NCBI RefSeq assembly: GCF_041270065.1
Contig: NZ_CP065958.1
Span: 6,572,001 to 6,636,000 of the forward strand
Reading direction: 5' to 3'
Source: Streptomyces fradiae
GTDB taxonomy: Bacteria > Actinomycetota > Actinomycetes > Streptomycetales > Streptomycetaceae
DNA length: 64,000 nt
Shown here: positions 52,714-61,365 of the stretch, in pieces
Layout of the letters: every line of letters starts with the position of its first letter
Position numbering within the stretch: the first letter of the stretch is position 1
Position numbers and translations under genes: made by a program
Notes under the pieces: model-generated
Database searches by the model: none
Told to the model about the DNA's origin: nothing
What the model saw: the letters and a program-made list of their open reading frames with translations, nothing else

Positions 52714-53675
52714 CCGGTGTCGGCAGCCGGGCGCGGGTTCTGGTCACCCGCCGTCTCGCCCCCGACACCCTCGACCGGCTCACCGCCCGCCACACGGTGG
52801 AGCTGCACGACAGCGACGCGGTGATGCCCCGCGACCGGCTCCTGGAGGCGGTACGGGGCACGGCGGCGGTGCTGACGACCCTCGACGACCGGGTGGACGA
52901 GGAGTTCCTGGAGGCCGCCGGTCCCGGGCTGCGCGTCGTCGCCAACCACGCCGTGGGCCTGCACAACATCGACCGGGAAGCCTGCGCCGCCCGGGGCGTC
53001 CAGGTGACCAACACCCCCGGCGTTCTCACCGACTCGACCGCGGACCTCACGATGGCCCTGCTGCTGGGTGCCGCCCGGCGCATCGGCGAGGGCGAGCGCA
53101 CGGTCCGCTCCGCCACCCCCTGGAACTGGGCACCGAACTTCATGCTCGGGCTGGAACTGTCCGGAGCCGGGCTCGGCATCCTCGGGATGGGCGAGATCGG
53201 CCGGGCGGTGGCCCGCCGGGCGCGGGGCTTCGGCCTGCGCATCGCCTATCACAACCGCTCCCCGCTCCCCGACGAACACGCCTCGGGCGCGACGTGGCGC
53301 CCGCTGGAGCGACTGCTGGCCGAGTCGGCGCTGCTGGTCGTCAGCTGCCCGCTCACAAAACAGACCCGCAACCTGCTGGACGCCCGGCGCCTGGCCCTGC
53401 TGCCGACCGGCGCCGTGGTGGTCAGCATCACCGCCGGAGTGGTGGACGAAGACGCGCTCGCCGCGGCCCTCGGCACAGGTGCCCTGCTCGCGGCGGCCGT
53501 CGACCACCACACCCACGAGCCGGCCGTCAACCGGGCACTGCTCGCACAGGAACGCGCGCTGCTGACCCCCCACCTCGGCAGCGCGACCACCCACACCAGG
53601 CAGGCCATGGGCGCCCTCGCCGTCGACAACGTACTGGCGGTGCTCGACGGCCGGCGTCCGCCCACACCCGCCTGA
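52704..53675 (+). CDS. D-isomer-specific 2-hydroxyacid dehydrogenase 1 (SerA/GyaR-like)
   Basis: The 323-residue NAD-dependent dehydrogenase has the Rossmann motif GILGMGEIGRAVARRA, VANHAVGLHNID, the catalytic Arg region SITAGVVDED and the His in LLTPHLGSAT. Its ATG lies inside the SbnB-like gene (10-base overlap). It could oxidise 3-phosphoglycerate toward O-phosphoserine, the SbnA substrate, or reduce a keto acid that becomes part of the product. No phosphoserine aminotransferase is nearby, so the first role would rely on housekeeping SerC. Confidence 0.85.
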   Translation: MGLTGVGSRARVLVTRRLAPDTLDRLTARHTVELHDSDAVMPRDRLLEAVRGTAAVLTTLDDRVDEEFLEAAGPGLRVVANHAVGLHNIDREACAARGVQVTNTPGVLTDSTADLTMALLLGAARRIGEGERTVRSATPWNWAPNFMLGLELSGAGLGILGMGEIGRAVARRARGFGLRIAYHNRSPLPDEHASGATWRPLERLLAESALLVVSCPLTKQTRNLLDARRLALLPTGAVVVSITAGVVDEDALAAALGTGALLAAAVDHHTHEPAVNRALLAQERALLTPHLGSATTHTRQAMGALAVDNVLAVLDGRRPPTPA

Positions 53676-53721
53676 CCCCAGGCCACTGCCACGCCCCACC
53701 TAAGCAAGGAAAGACACCCTG

Positions 53722-54849
53722 ATGTCCGACAGCACCGAGACCACGACCGCCTCCGAGCGCGCCATCAAGCAGCAGAAGCCCTCTTCCCTCACCAGGAGCC
53801 TCAAGACGCCGGCCGACGAGGCGCTGCGCCTGTACGAGCACTACTGGCCGCCGGTCGAGCACTTCGAGGGCTTCGACCCCGAGCTGACCGACTTCATGGC
53901 GGCCACTCCCGAGAAGCAGCAGGCGATCCTCGAAGGCCTCCGGCACGATCCCGAGGCCCACGGCCGCTTCCTGCACGGTCACCTCGGCTCCATCTACGCG
54001 CACTCCTTCGGCTACCGAGACGGCGCCTTCACGCGGCACACCGACGACACCGCCGAGATCGCCCAGTTCGCCGCGAAGATCGCCCTGGAGCGCGAGCTGT
54101 TCGACCACTGGGCCGCCCTCGGCGACCTGCCCACCTTCACCGACCAGTCGGAGGCGGCGGACCACCTCGACGAGCTGGCGGCCACCAACCCCGGCGTGGT
54201 CCACCCGCTCTTCGACTTCATCCGCGACGAGGCCTCCCGCGAGCAGATCGAACGCTTCCTCCTGTGCGAGACGATCCGCAACGAGGTCGTGGACGACGAG
54301 GTCGCCCTCCTCGTCGTCGGCCTGCAGGGCATGATGAAGGCCGTCGCCGCGGCCAACCTCTGGGACGAGTGCGGCCGCGGCAAGCTGGAGAACTTCCACA
54401 CCTACTGGCTGCGCCGCCTGCTGGAGGCGACCGAGGACGGCTGGAACACCCTCGACCGGTACCGGGTCGGCCACCCCTGGTTCGGCAAGCTGACCTCCAA
54501 CACCAACGCCGCGCTGCTCACCCGCCCCGCGCGCAAGATGATGGCGTACGGCTGCTTCCTCGTCTTCGAGAGCTGGGTCGAACCGCACTTCGTCCGGATC
54601 CTGGACGGCATGACCCGCGTCGGCCTCCTCGACGACGAGAAGCGCATCTACTTCACCGCGCACGTGGCGATCGACCCCCGGCACAGCCGTGAACTGTCCG
54701 ACGGCATGCGCATGCAGCGTCCACGGCTCGCCCCCGACGAGATCAACGACATCGTGTACGGCGCGCACCTGGCCTCGGAGACCGGCCGCCGCCAGTTCGA
54801 CCGCATGCTCGGATTCCTTCGCGCCATGCCGACGGAGAACGCCGCCTGA
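53722..54849 (+). CDS. Haem-oxygenase-like diiron oxidase (HDO, iron-containing redox enzyme family)
   Basis: The 375-residue helical protein shows the full HDO metal-ligand order: Glu183 in LCETIRNEVVDDE, His226 in ENFHTYW, Glu283 in VFESWVEPHF, and the H-x3-D-x2-H motif HVAIDPRH (His314, Asp318, His321). HDOs use a labile diiron centre and oxygen for N-oxygenation, C-N or C-C cleavage, desaturation or nitrile formation on amino acids. The gene starts 46 bases after dehydrogenase 1 with AAGGAAAG upstream and is followed by dehydrogenase 2. The substrate is probably an amino acid or ligated intermediate of this pathway. Confidence 0.85.
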   Translation: MSDSTETTTASERAIKQQKPSSLTRSLKTPADEALRLYEHYWPPVEHFEGFDPELTDFMAATPEKQQAILEGLRHDPEAHGRFLHGHLGSIYAHSFGYRDGAFTRHTDDTAEIAQFAAKIALERELFDHWAALGDLPTFTDQSEAADHLDELAATNPGVVHPLFDFIRDEASREQIERFLLCETIRNEVVDDEVALLVVGLQGMMKAVAAANLWDECGRGKLENFHTYWLRRLLEATEDGWNTLDRYRVGHPWFGKLTSNTNAALLTRPARKMMAYGCFLVFESWVEPHFVRILDGMTRVGLLDDEKRIYFTAHVAIDPRHSRELSDGMRMQRPRLAPDEINDIVYGAHLASETGRRQFDRMLGFLRAMPTENAA

Positions 54850-54932
54850 CCAAGGCTCCGCAGCAACGCCCGGGCGGCGGGGACGCGACCCGTCACCGCC
54901 GCCCGCCCACCCCACCTCGGGAAGGAACAGAA

Positions 54933-55871
54933 GTGCCCTCACCCGTCGTCCTCGTCGCGGACCCCCTTCCCGCACACCTGACGGCAGAGCTCGCCGCCGA
55001 CTTCGACGTGCGCCACTGCACCGGATCCGACCGCGCGCAGCTGCTCGCAGCTGTTCCCGAGGCGTCCGCCCTGCTCGTTCGCAGCGCCACACGGGTCGAC
55101 CTGGAGGTGCTCGACGCGGCCCCGCGGTTGCGGGTCGTGGCCCGGGCCGGCGTCGGTCTGGACAATGTCGACGTGGCGGCGGCCGCCCGGGCAGGCGTCG
55201 TCGTCGCGAACGCCCCGTACTCCAATGTGGTCAGCGTCGCCGAACTCACCGTCGGACTCGTCGTCGCCCTGGCCCGCCCCATTCTTCCGGCGTCCGAGTC
55301 CGTTCACGCCGGCCACTGGCGGCGCGCCGACTTCCAGGGCGTCGAACTGGCCGGCAGCACCGTCGGTGTTCTCGGACTTGGCAAGGTCGGAGAGCTGGTC
55401 GCGGGTCGGCTGCGCGCCTTCGACATGCGCGTCCTGACCCATGACCCGCACGTGCGTGACGACGCTTTGGAACGCACCGGCGCGCAGGCCGTGGCGCTGG
55501 AGGAACTGCTCCGGCAGAGCGACGTGCTGACCGTTCACGTGCCGCTGACCGACGCCACCCGCGGCCTGATCGGCGAGCGGGAACTGTCCTGGGCCAAGCC
55601 CGGCCTGCGACTGGTCAACACGGCACGCGGCGGCATCGTGGACGAGTTCGCCCTCGCCCAAGCGTTGAAGGAGGGGCGGATGGCCGGCGCCGCACTCGAC
55701 GTGTTCGAGTTCGAACCGCCCCTCTCCTCACCCCTCCTGGGGCTCCCCGGCGTGATCGCCACCCCGCACATCGGCGCGGGCACGGCGCAGGCTCAGGAAC
55801 GCGCGGGCCGGGAGGCCGTCCGGGCGGTGCGCCAGGTGCTGACGGGCGGCGCTCCGGACCCCGCGGCCTGA
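54933..55871 (+). CDS. D-isomer-specific 2-hydroxyacid dehydrogenase 2 (SerA-like catalytic module)
   Basis: The 312-residue protein has RVVARAGVGLDNVD, the Rossmann segment VGVLGLGKVGELVAGRL, NTARGGIVDE with the catalytic Arg, and TPHIGAGTAQAQ with the His. It is closer to phosphoglycerate dehydrogenase than its neighbour but lacks the C-terminal ACT/regulatory domains of housekeeping SerA. It would therefore be free of serine feedback, which would suit a dedicated precursor supply. GTG 54933 has GGAAGGA six bases upstream. It is the last gene of the run. Confidence 0.87.
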   Translation: MPSPVVLVADPLPAHLTAELAADFDVRHCTGSDRAQLLAAVPEASALLVRSATRVDLEVLDAAPRLRVVARAGVGLDNVDVAAAARAGVVVANAPYSNVVSVAELTVGLVVALARPILPASESVHAGHWRRADFQGVELAGSTVGVLGLGKVGELVAGRLRAFDMRVLTHDPHVRDDALERTGAQAVALEELLRQSDVLTVHVPLTDATRGLIGERELSWAKPGLRLVNTARGGIVDEFALAQALKEGRMAGAALDVFEFEPPLSSPLLGLPGVIATPHIGAGTAQAQERAGREAVRAVRQVLTGGAPDPAA

Positions 55872-55905
55872 CAACGGCCGGCGGGACGGGCCTCGAAACA
55901 CCTGA

Positions 55906-55948
55906 GCGCCCTGGTCGTCCCTCTGCGCGAGAGGGACGACCAGGGCGC
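55906..55948. terminator. Perfect 19-bp hairpin ending the ATP-grasp operon
   Basis: The arms 55906-55924 and 55930-55948 pair perfectly around a 5-base loop, 35 bases after the last stop. It also faces the convergent MFS remnant and is probably bidirectional. Confidence 0.88.
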
Positions 55949-55959
55949 GGCACCTTCGT

Positions 55960-56785
55960 TCAGGCCGGAGTCCCGGCGCCCTCCGGGGTCCGGTGCTCGG
56001 CCGGGCCCGCCGCTTCGATCCGGCGAAGGGAGCCGACGAACAGCAGCAGGACCGCCAGCAGGCCGGCGCACGGGATCCACATGGCGGACTGCGGGTCCCA
56101 CCAGATGGTGAGCCAGCCGGCGAAGGCGGCTCCCAGGGCGGTGCCCCCGAAGGCGAAGAAGCTGTACACGGCGCCCACCCGCCCCTGGTACTCGGCCTCG
56201 ACGCTCTCGTGCCGTATCGCGATCGAGTGCACGTTGTAGACGGTGAGGCCCACGCCGTAGGTGAGGAACGCGAGGGCGGCCATCGCGCCGACCAGGTACG
56301 GCGAATCGTGCGGGGAGAGCGGCAGTACGCACGGCGCGATCAAGGCGAACCCCATGACGAGGGCCACCAGACGGGTGCGCCGCACACGGGCCGAGAGACG
56401 TGCGGCCAGGGCAGCACCGGCGACGGAGCCGACCGCGCCGACGCCAAGGAGGATCCTGACCGCCGACGTGGACATGCCCAGGATCCGCAGGGCGACCACC
56501 AGGTACAGCGTGATCAGCGCATACTCGAAGAAGTTGAACAGGGCCCCCCGCACGAGCAGCGCCCGCAGCAGCGGACTGCGGCGCACCACGTGCGCCCCGG
56601 GTGAACCGGGTCCGCCATGGCGCGTCGGTCGTCGGCCGGAGTTCGGTGTGCAGCCGGGCTCGCAGGCTGAGCAGCGCCCCGACGGTGAAAACACCGGCCA
56701 CCACGCCAAGTACGCCGGACCCCGACAGACCGATCAGCAGACCCGCCGCGGCGGGGCCGAGCACCTGGGGACTGTAAATCGTTCA
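55960..56785 (-). pseudogene. C-terminal part of an MFS transporter gene, frameshifted and cut by an ISL3 element
   Basis: Reading leftward, one frame gives QVLGPAAAGLLIGLSGSG and on to RARLHTELRPTTDAPWRT. Near 56590-56600 the homology jumps to another frame, HVVRRSPLLRALLVRGALF, continuing through about six membrane helices to a stop at 55960. An extra G in a run of four at the switch point would explain the shift. The right end abuts the inverted repeat of the ISL3 element, and the preceding part of the gene appears beyond that element. Confidence 0.72.
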
Positions 56786-58046
56786 GCTCTGTCTCATATT
56801 CGGTGGTGACGGAGCATCGTTGGCCATCATATGAAGAATGTCAACGAGCTTGTACAGATGGTGTTTTCGGGTCTCTTCCCGCTGGCCATCGGGGATGTGG
56901 CCGACGATGGTGAACGGATCGTGGTGCGGGCCCGGACTCCGCAGGAGGCCGCGATCTGTCCGGGGTGCGGGGCGTCGGCGGCATCGCTATGCCACCGTGG
57001 TGATCGACGCCGAGACCCATGAACGGATCGACGTACTGCCCGACCGCACCGCCGACACGCTGGAAGCGTGGATGCACAAGCATCCGGGCGTCGAGGTCGT
57101 GTGCCGAGACGGCTCCACGACCTACGCCGAGGCCATCCGCCGCGCCCTGCCCGACGCAGTCCAGGTCGCCGACCGGGGGCGCCTGCGGCACAACCTGTGC
57201 GAAGCCGCCCTGAGCGAGGTGAAGGCACACAGCACGTGCTGGGCCGCCGAGCTAGACGCGCCCACCTACGACGGACCCCGCGCGCAGACGACTCTGTAAC
57301 GCTGGCACCAGGTCCACGACCTGCTCGGGAAGGGTGTGGGCCTGCTCGAATGCGCCCGCCGCCTGCAACTGGCCCTGAACACCGTCAAACGCTATGCGCG
57401 AGCCGACCGGCCCGAGCGGATGCTCCGAGTCCCCAGGTACCGCGCCAGCCTCGTCGCCCCCTACCACGAACACCTGCGCAGACGTCGTGCTGCGGACCCG
57501 GCCGTCCCCGTCCAGCACCTCTTCGAAGAGATCAAGGCCCTCGGGTTCACCGGATGTCTGAACCTGTTGCACAAGTACATCAACCAGGGCCGCGCGGGCG
57601 CCGACCGCAGCCACGTCTTCCCGCGCCGGCTCGCCCGGATGATCCTCGCCAGGCCCGACAACCTCAAGGCCGAGCATCGCGGTCTTCTGGCCCGGCTTAC
57701 CGCTGCCTGCCCCGAGATGACCCAGCTGGCCGCCGTTGCCGAAGGCTTCGCCGAACTCCTGACACCTTGCGAAGGTAATGCCGACGGTCTCTCGCGCTGG
57801 ATCGTCAAGGCTCGCTCAGCCGATCTACCCCATCTGCACGCCTTCACCCGGGGCCTGGACCGAGACCGCGACGCTGTGATCGCCGCACTCACACTTCCGT
57901 ACAGCAACGGCCCCACCGAAGGCGTCAACACCAAGACCAAACGGATCGCGCGCCAGATGCACGGACGAGCAGGCTTCACCCTTCTTCGCCACCGCATCCT
58001 CCTCGGATAGCGGCACTCTCCGTCCCCACCGAATATGAGACAGAGC
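56786..58046 (+). mobile_element. Degenerate ISL3-family element with 29-bp terminal inverted repeats
   Basis: The ends 56786-56814 and 58018-58046 are inverted copies with one mismatch (GCTCTGTCTCATATTCGGTG at the left end). They enclose a broken transposase gene. The flanking 8 bases do not match, so no target duplication is visible. This suggests a later deletion or recombination at one side. The element interrupts the MFS gene. Confidence 0.85.
56831..58010 (+). pseudogene. Broken ISL3-family transposase
   Basis: The N-terminal 50 residues (ATG 56831, VFSGLFPLAIGDVADDGER, zinc-finger CPGCG) switch frame near 56975 straight into ATVVIDAETHERIDVLPDRTADTLEAW. This skips the 100 or more residues normally between them. 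An in-frame TAA at 57297-57299 then interrupts the catalytic region before RWHQVHDLLGKGVGLLECARRLQL, and the rest is intact to LLRHRILLG. There is therefore an internal deletion with frameshift plus a nonsense codon, and the element cannot move by itself. Confidence 0.85.
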
Positions 58047-58116
58047 CGCTCGATTGACAGACCCGCGCCGGGCCGTCTCCACGCCGTTGGCCTGGGGCAC
58101 TGGTCCGGGAAGGTAA
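58047..58116 (-). pseudogene. Short upstream remnant of the split MFS gene
   Basis: On the minus strand this piece reads LPGPVPQANGVETARRG, matching the PQAN segment that normally precedes the VLGPAAAGLL segment found on the far side of the ISL3 element. The rest of the N-terminal half is missing, replaced by the 3' end of the LAL regulator gene. Confidence 0.5.
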
Positions 58117-58172
58117 GTGTTCGTCTGGCCTCGCCACGACGGTGAGTTCAGCCGGTTCGGGGCCGTCGCAGG

Positions 58173-60887
58173 TCACTCGTGTGCCGGTGTGACGGTGTGT
58201 GCGAGCTGGAAGCGTGAGTGGAGGCCCAGTTTCCGGTAGACGCGGGTGAGGGTCGCTTCGACCGTCTTGACGCTGACGGTGAGGGCGGTCGCGATGTCGC
58301 GGTTGCTCGCTCCGGCGGCGGCGAGTTCGGCGCAACGCCGTTCGGCGGAGGTGAGGCGGGGGCGGGCGTCGTCGTCCGTGGGGGCGTCTTCCAGTCGGCC
58401 GAGGGTGTGGATGGCGGTCTGGGCCCAGGGGTGTGCCTGGTGGGTGGTGAAGAGGTCGGCGGCGCTTCGCGCGGCGGTGCGGGCGCCGGCGCGGCGGCGG
58501 CCGCGGCGTTCGGTGTGGCTGAGCGCCAGCAGGGTCCTGCCTCGTTCGAGGGGGAGGTGGCGGAGGCGGTCGGCCGCGTCGTTGAGGCGCCGGGCCGCGG
58601 TGCCGAAGTTACCGCGGGCGGCGTCCAGGAGCGCCTGGGTGCGTTCGAGCGCGGGGAGGACCGCGTCCCTGCCGAGGTCGGTCGCGGTGCGGCGGGTGTC
58701 GTCCAGCAGGCTCCGCGCCTGGTCGAGGTGACCGAGGACGATGAGGGTCTCGGCGAGTTCGGGATGCCAGCGCAGGACGGACGGGTCGCGGACCTGCTGG
58801 AGTTCCTCGAGGTCCCGCACCTCCTCCAGAGCCTCCAGAGCTTCTTTGGGGTGGCCGGTGACCAGGAGGAGGTGTCCGAGGGCGAAGAGGTTGCGGGAGA
58901 GGAAGACCCGGTTGTCTTCCTGCCGGGACGTGTCGACTCCGCGGCGCGCGTGGACGAGGGCGAGGTCGGTGCGTCCGGCGGTGCCCTCGACGAGGGCGGA
59001 GGTGTAGCACGCCGGCGCGGGTGACAGGGAGGTCCCGTCGGTCAGCGCCTGGGCGCGGTGGGCGTGGTCGAGTGCCCTGGCACACCGTCCGGCGCGGAGT
59101 TCGGCCTCGGCGAGGCTGCGCAGGATGTCCACGGTCGCCTCGGCGTCACCCGTCCGCTCGGCTTCGACGAGCAGGGGAAGCAGCGCGGTGCGGGCCTCCT
59201 CGGGACGGTCGTCGAAGAGGGCGTGCCGGGCGGCGAGGTGCTGGGGCGTGCCGTTGACCGGGATGAAGGCGGCGCGTGGCAGGGACAGGGCGCGGGCGAG
59301 CGTGGTCGCGGTGTCGGGGTGGCCGAGGATGCGTTGGAGGCGGGCCTGCATGGTGAGGGCCATGGCGGTGGTGGTGGTGTCGCCGGCGGCCTCGGCCAGG
59401 TCGGTGGCCCGGCCGGCCAGGTCGCACCCCCGTTGGGGGTCGCCTTCGTTGACGTTGGCCCAGATGGACTGACGTATGAGGATCCGCGCGGTGAGGTCGC
59501 GTCGTCCGGCCGCGGCGTGAAGTGCGGCGGCGAACAGTTCGTCCGCGCCCTGCAGGTGCTGGCCGCTCGCGTCGATCAGGGCGACGAGGGCGTCGACGCG
59601 CTGGTCGGGGGTGGTGTCGTGGCCCACGATGAGGCGTGCGGCGGCCCGGCCGCGGGCGAGGTCGCCGTAGTGGGCGGCGTCGCGTACGGCGGTCAGGGCC
59701 CGTTCGGTGAGCAGGTCGCTGTCGTCGTGAGGGGTGCGCTGGGCGGCGAGGAGGGAGAGTTCTGCCGCGAGCGCGTGGTCGCCGCGCAGCCGGGCGCGTG
59801 CGGCGGCGCGGGCGGCGTGGCGGGCCGACCGCGGGTCGGCGGCGTCGGCCGCCAGCACGGTGTGCCGGTCGCGGCGGACGCTGTCGTGGCTGGCCTCGGC
59901 CAGGCGGGCGTGCAGAAGCCTGCGTGCGTGGCCCGGCAGCCGGGCCACGAGTTCGGCGCCGATCGCGGAAGCGGTGAACCGCACCGTTCCGTCGGGCTGC
60001 CCGAGGTCGACGAGCCCGGCCGCCTCGGCCTGGGCGAAGAGGGCCTCGGCTGCCGGGCCGGCGAGGCGGCCGAGCAGGTCGAGGTCGGGCCGGTCGTCGA
60101 GCGCGGCGAACGTCAGCAGTTCCCGTACCTGGGCCGGTACCTCGTCCAGCCACTCACCCACCAGTCGGCTGGCCGTCGGCGGCAGGGCCCGCCCGCTGTC
60201 ACCGTCTCGGTCCGGGAGCGGGCACGAGGCGTCGGCCAGCGCCAGGGCCAGTGCGGGATTTCCTCCGCTGTGGGTGTGGATGCGCGTGACCTCACGGGGG
60301 ACGAGCCGGTACGGGGACAGCAGCGTCGCGACCTGAGAGTTCGTCAGGGGCGGAACGCGCACCGCGTACGCGTCCTCCCCGCACCAGTGACCCGCGGCCT
60401 CCGGGCGCCAGGTGCGTTCGGCCGCGATGACGGGAAGGTCCGGGGTCAGGCGCAGGGCCCAGCCCAGGACGGCCGCGCTGGCCGGGTCCAGCCACTGGGC
60501 GTTGTCCACCACCAGCGTCATGGGCGGTGCCTCCCGCAGCACAGCGGCGGTCTGCCGACGCAGCCGCAGGGCCGAACCGGCATCGTCCGGGGAGCCCGGC
60601 CGGCCGGCGGCCTCGTCGAGTTCCGCCGTCAGCTCCCGTGCGACGGGCAGCGCTTGGAGGGCCAGCGCGAGTTCGAGCAGCCCGGCGCAGGGAACCCGGG
60701 CGTCCTGCGGACGCGGGGCCAACCGCAGGACGGGCAGGCCCAGCCGTCGCCCCAAGGCCCCGGCCGCGGTGGTCTTGCCGCTTCCGGGCGGCCCGAACAG
60801 GACCACCCGGCGGGTGTGGTGCACGTCTTCTGGCAGCAGGGGACCGACCTCGTGGAACGCGTTCATCCACATCGCAGATTCTGGCAT
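58173..60887 (-). CDS. LAL-type (large ATP-binding) LuxR-family regulator
   Basis: The 904-residue protein has an N-terminal AAA/P-loop ATPase (Walker A FGPPGSGKTTAAG near residue 32, Walker B-like MTLVVDNAQWLDP), a long middle of TPR-like helical repeats, and a C-terminal LuxR HTH (LTSAERRCAELAAAGASNRDIATAL). LAL regulators are activators common in secondary-metabolite clusters. It lies between the ATP-grasp island and the M4 protease, divergent from the latter by 180 bp, so either could be its target. ATG 60887 is used. Internal ATG codons at 60872 and 60866 are alternatives, since no clear ribosome site is seen. Confidence 0.9.
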   Translation of the reverse strand: MPESAMWMNAFHEVGPLLPEDVHHTRRVVLFGPPGSGKTTAAGALGRRLGLPVLRLAPRPQDARVPCAGLLELALALQALPVARELTAELDEAAGRPGSPDDAGSALRLRRQTAAVLREAPPMTLVVDNAQWLDPASAAVLGWALRLTPDLPVIAAERTWRPEAAGHWCGEDAYAVRVPPLTNSQVATLLSPYRLVPREVTRIHTHSGGNPALALALADASCPLPDRDGDSGRALPPTASRLVGEWLDEVPAQVRELLTFAALDDRPDLDLLGRLAGPAAEALFAQAEAAGLVDLGQPDGTVRFTASAIGAELVARLPGHARRLLHARLAEASHDSVRRDRHTVLAADAADPRSARHAARAAARARLRGDHALAAELSLLAAQRTPHDDSDLLTERALTAVRDAAHYGDLARGRAAARLIVGHDTTPDQRVDALVALIDASGQHLQGADELFAAALHAAAGRRDLTARILIRQSIWANVNEGDPQRGCDLAGRATDLAEAAGDTTTTAMALTMQARLQRILGHPDTATTLARALSLPRAAFIPVNGTPQHLAARHALFDDRPEEARTALLPLLVEAERTGDAEATVDILRSLAEAELRAGRCARALDHAHRAQALTDGTSLSPAPACYTSALVEGTAGRTDLALVHARRGVDTSRQEDNRVFLSRNLFALGHLLLVTGHPKEALEALEEVRDLEELQQVRDPSVLRWHPELAETLIVLGHLDQARSLLDDTRRTATDLGRDAVLPALERTQALLDAARGNFGTAARRLNDAADRLRHLPLERGRTLLALSHTERRGRRRAGARTAARSAADLFTTHQAHPWAQTAIHTLGRLEDAPTDDDARPRLTSAERRCAELAAAGASNRDIATALTVSVKTVEATLTRVYRKLGLHSRFQLAHTVTPAHE

Positions 60888-60921
60888 CGGGCCATGGTGC
60901 GCCCGCCGAGCCTCCCCGTCT

Positions 60922-61365
60922 AGGTCAAGGGATCACCCCGATGTCGGCCGGGCACCTGCGTCCCTAGCCTCATGGCCACAGCCGAGCCAACCGCTGCCGA
61001 ACGCCCCCCGCACCACAGATGACGTTCTGCGGCACATCCCCGACAAGGCCCGGCGGAAGGATATCGATGAACCGCAAGAACGCCCTGGCGGCCGGTGTCG
61101 CGGCAGCCCTCGCCCTGGGCTCCGTGACCATGGTGGCCACCCAGTCCACCGCGGCTCCCCAGCCCACCGCGGCCGCAGGCACCTCCGCCGCCCGACCCGG
61201 CGCCGGCTTCCAGGCGATGACGGCCGACGCGCGCGACGAGGCGATACGCACGGCCGACCGGAACGCGGCCGCGACCGCCCGCGAGCTCGGCCTGGGCCCC
61301 GACGAGCGCCTGCGGGCCAAGGACGTCCTGATCGACGCCGACGGCACCCGGCACGTGCGCTACGA
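60922..61365 (+). repeat. Intact copy of the direct repeat that bounds the island (leader and 5' end of the M4 protease gene)
   Basis: This block is similar to 42396-42822 in the same orientation, including the conserved pre-gene segment AGGTCAAGGGA and CACAGCCGAGCCAAC, and the signal peptide and propeptide start. The conserved non-coding part probably contains the protease promoter and leader. The two copies bracket about 18.5 kb. Confidence 0.75.

Noticed and set aside
57297..57299. In-frame TAA in the transposase as programmed recoding
   Set aside because: The gene also has a large internal deletion with frame change, so simple decay explains the stop.
56778..58054. An 8-bp target duplication around the ISL3 element
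   Set aside because: The 8 bases on each side do not match in either plausible placement of the ends.
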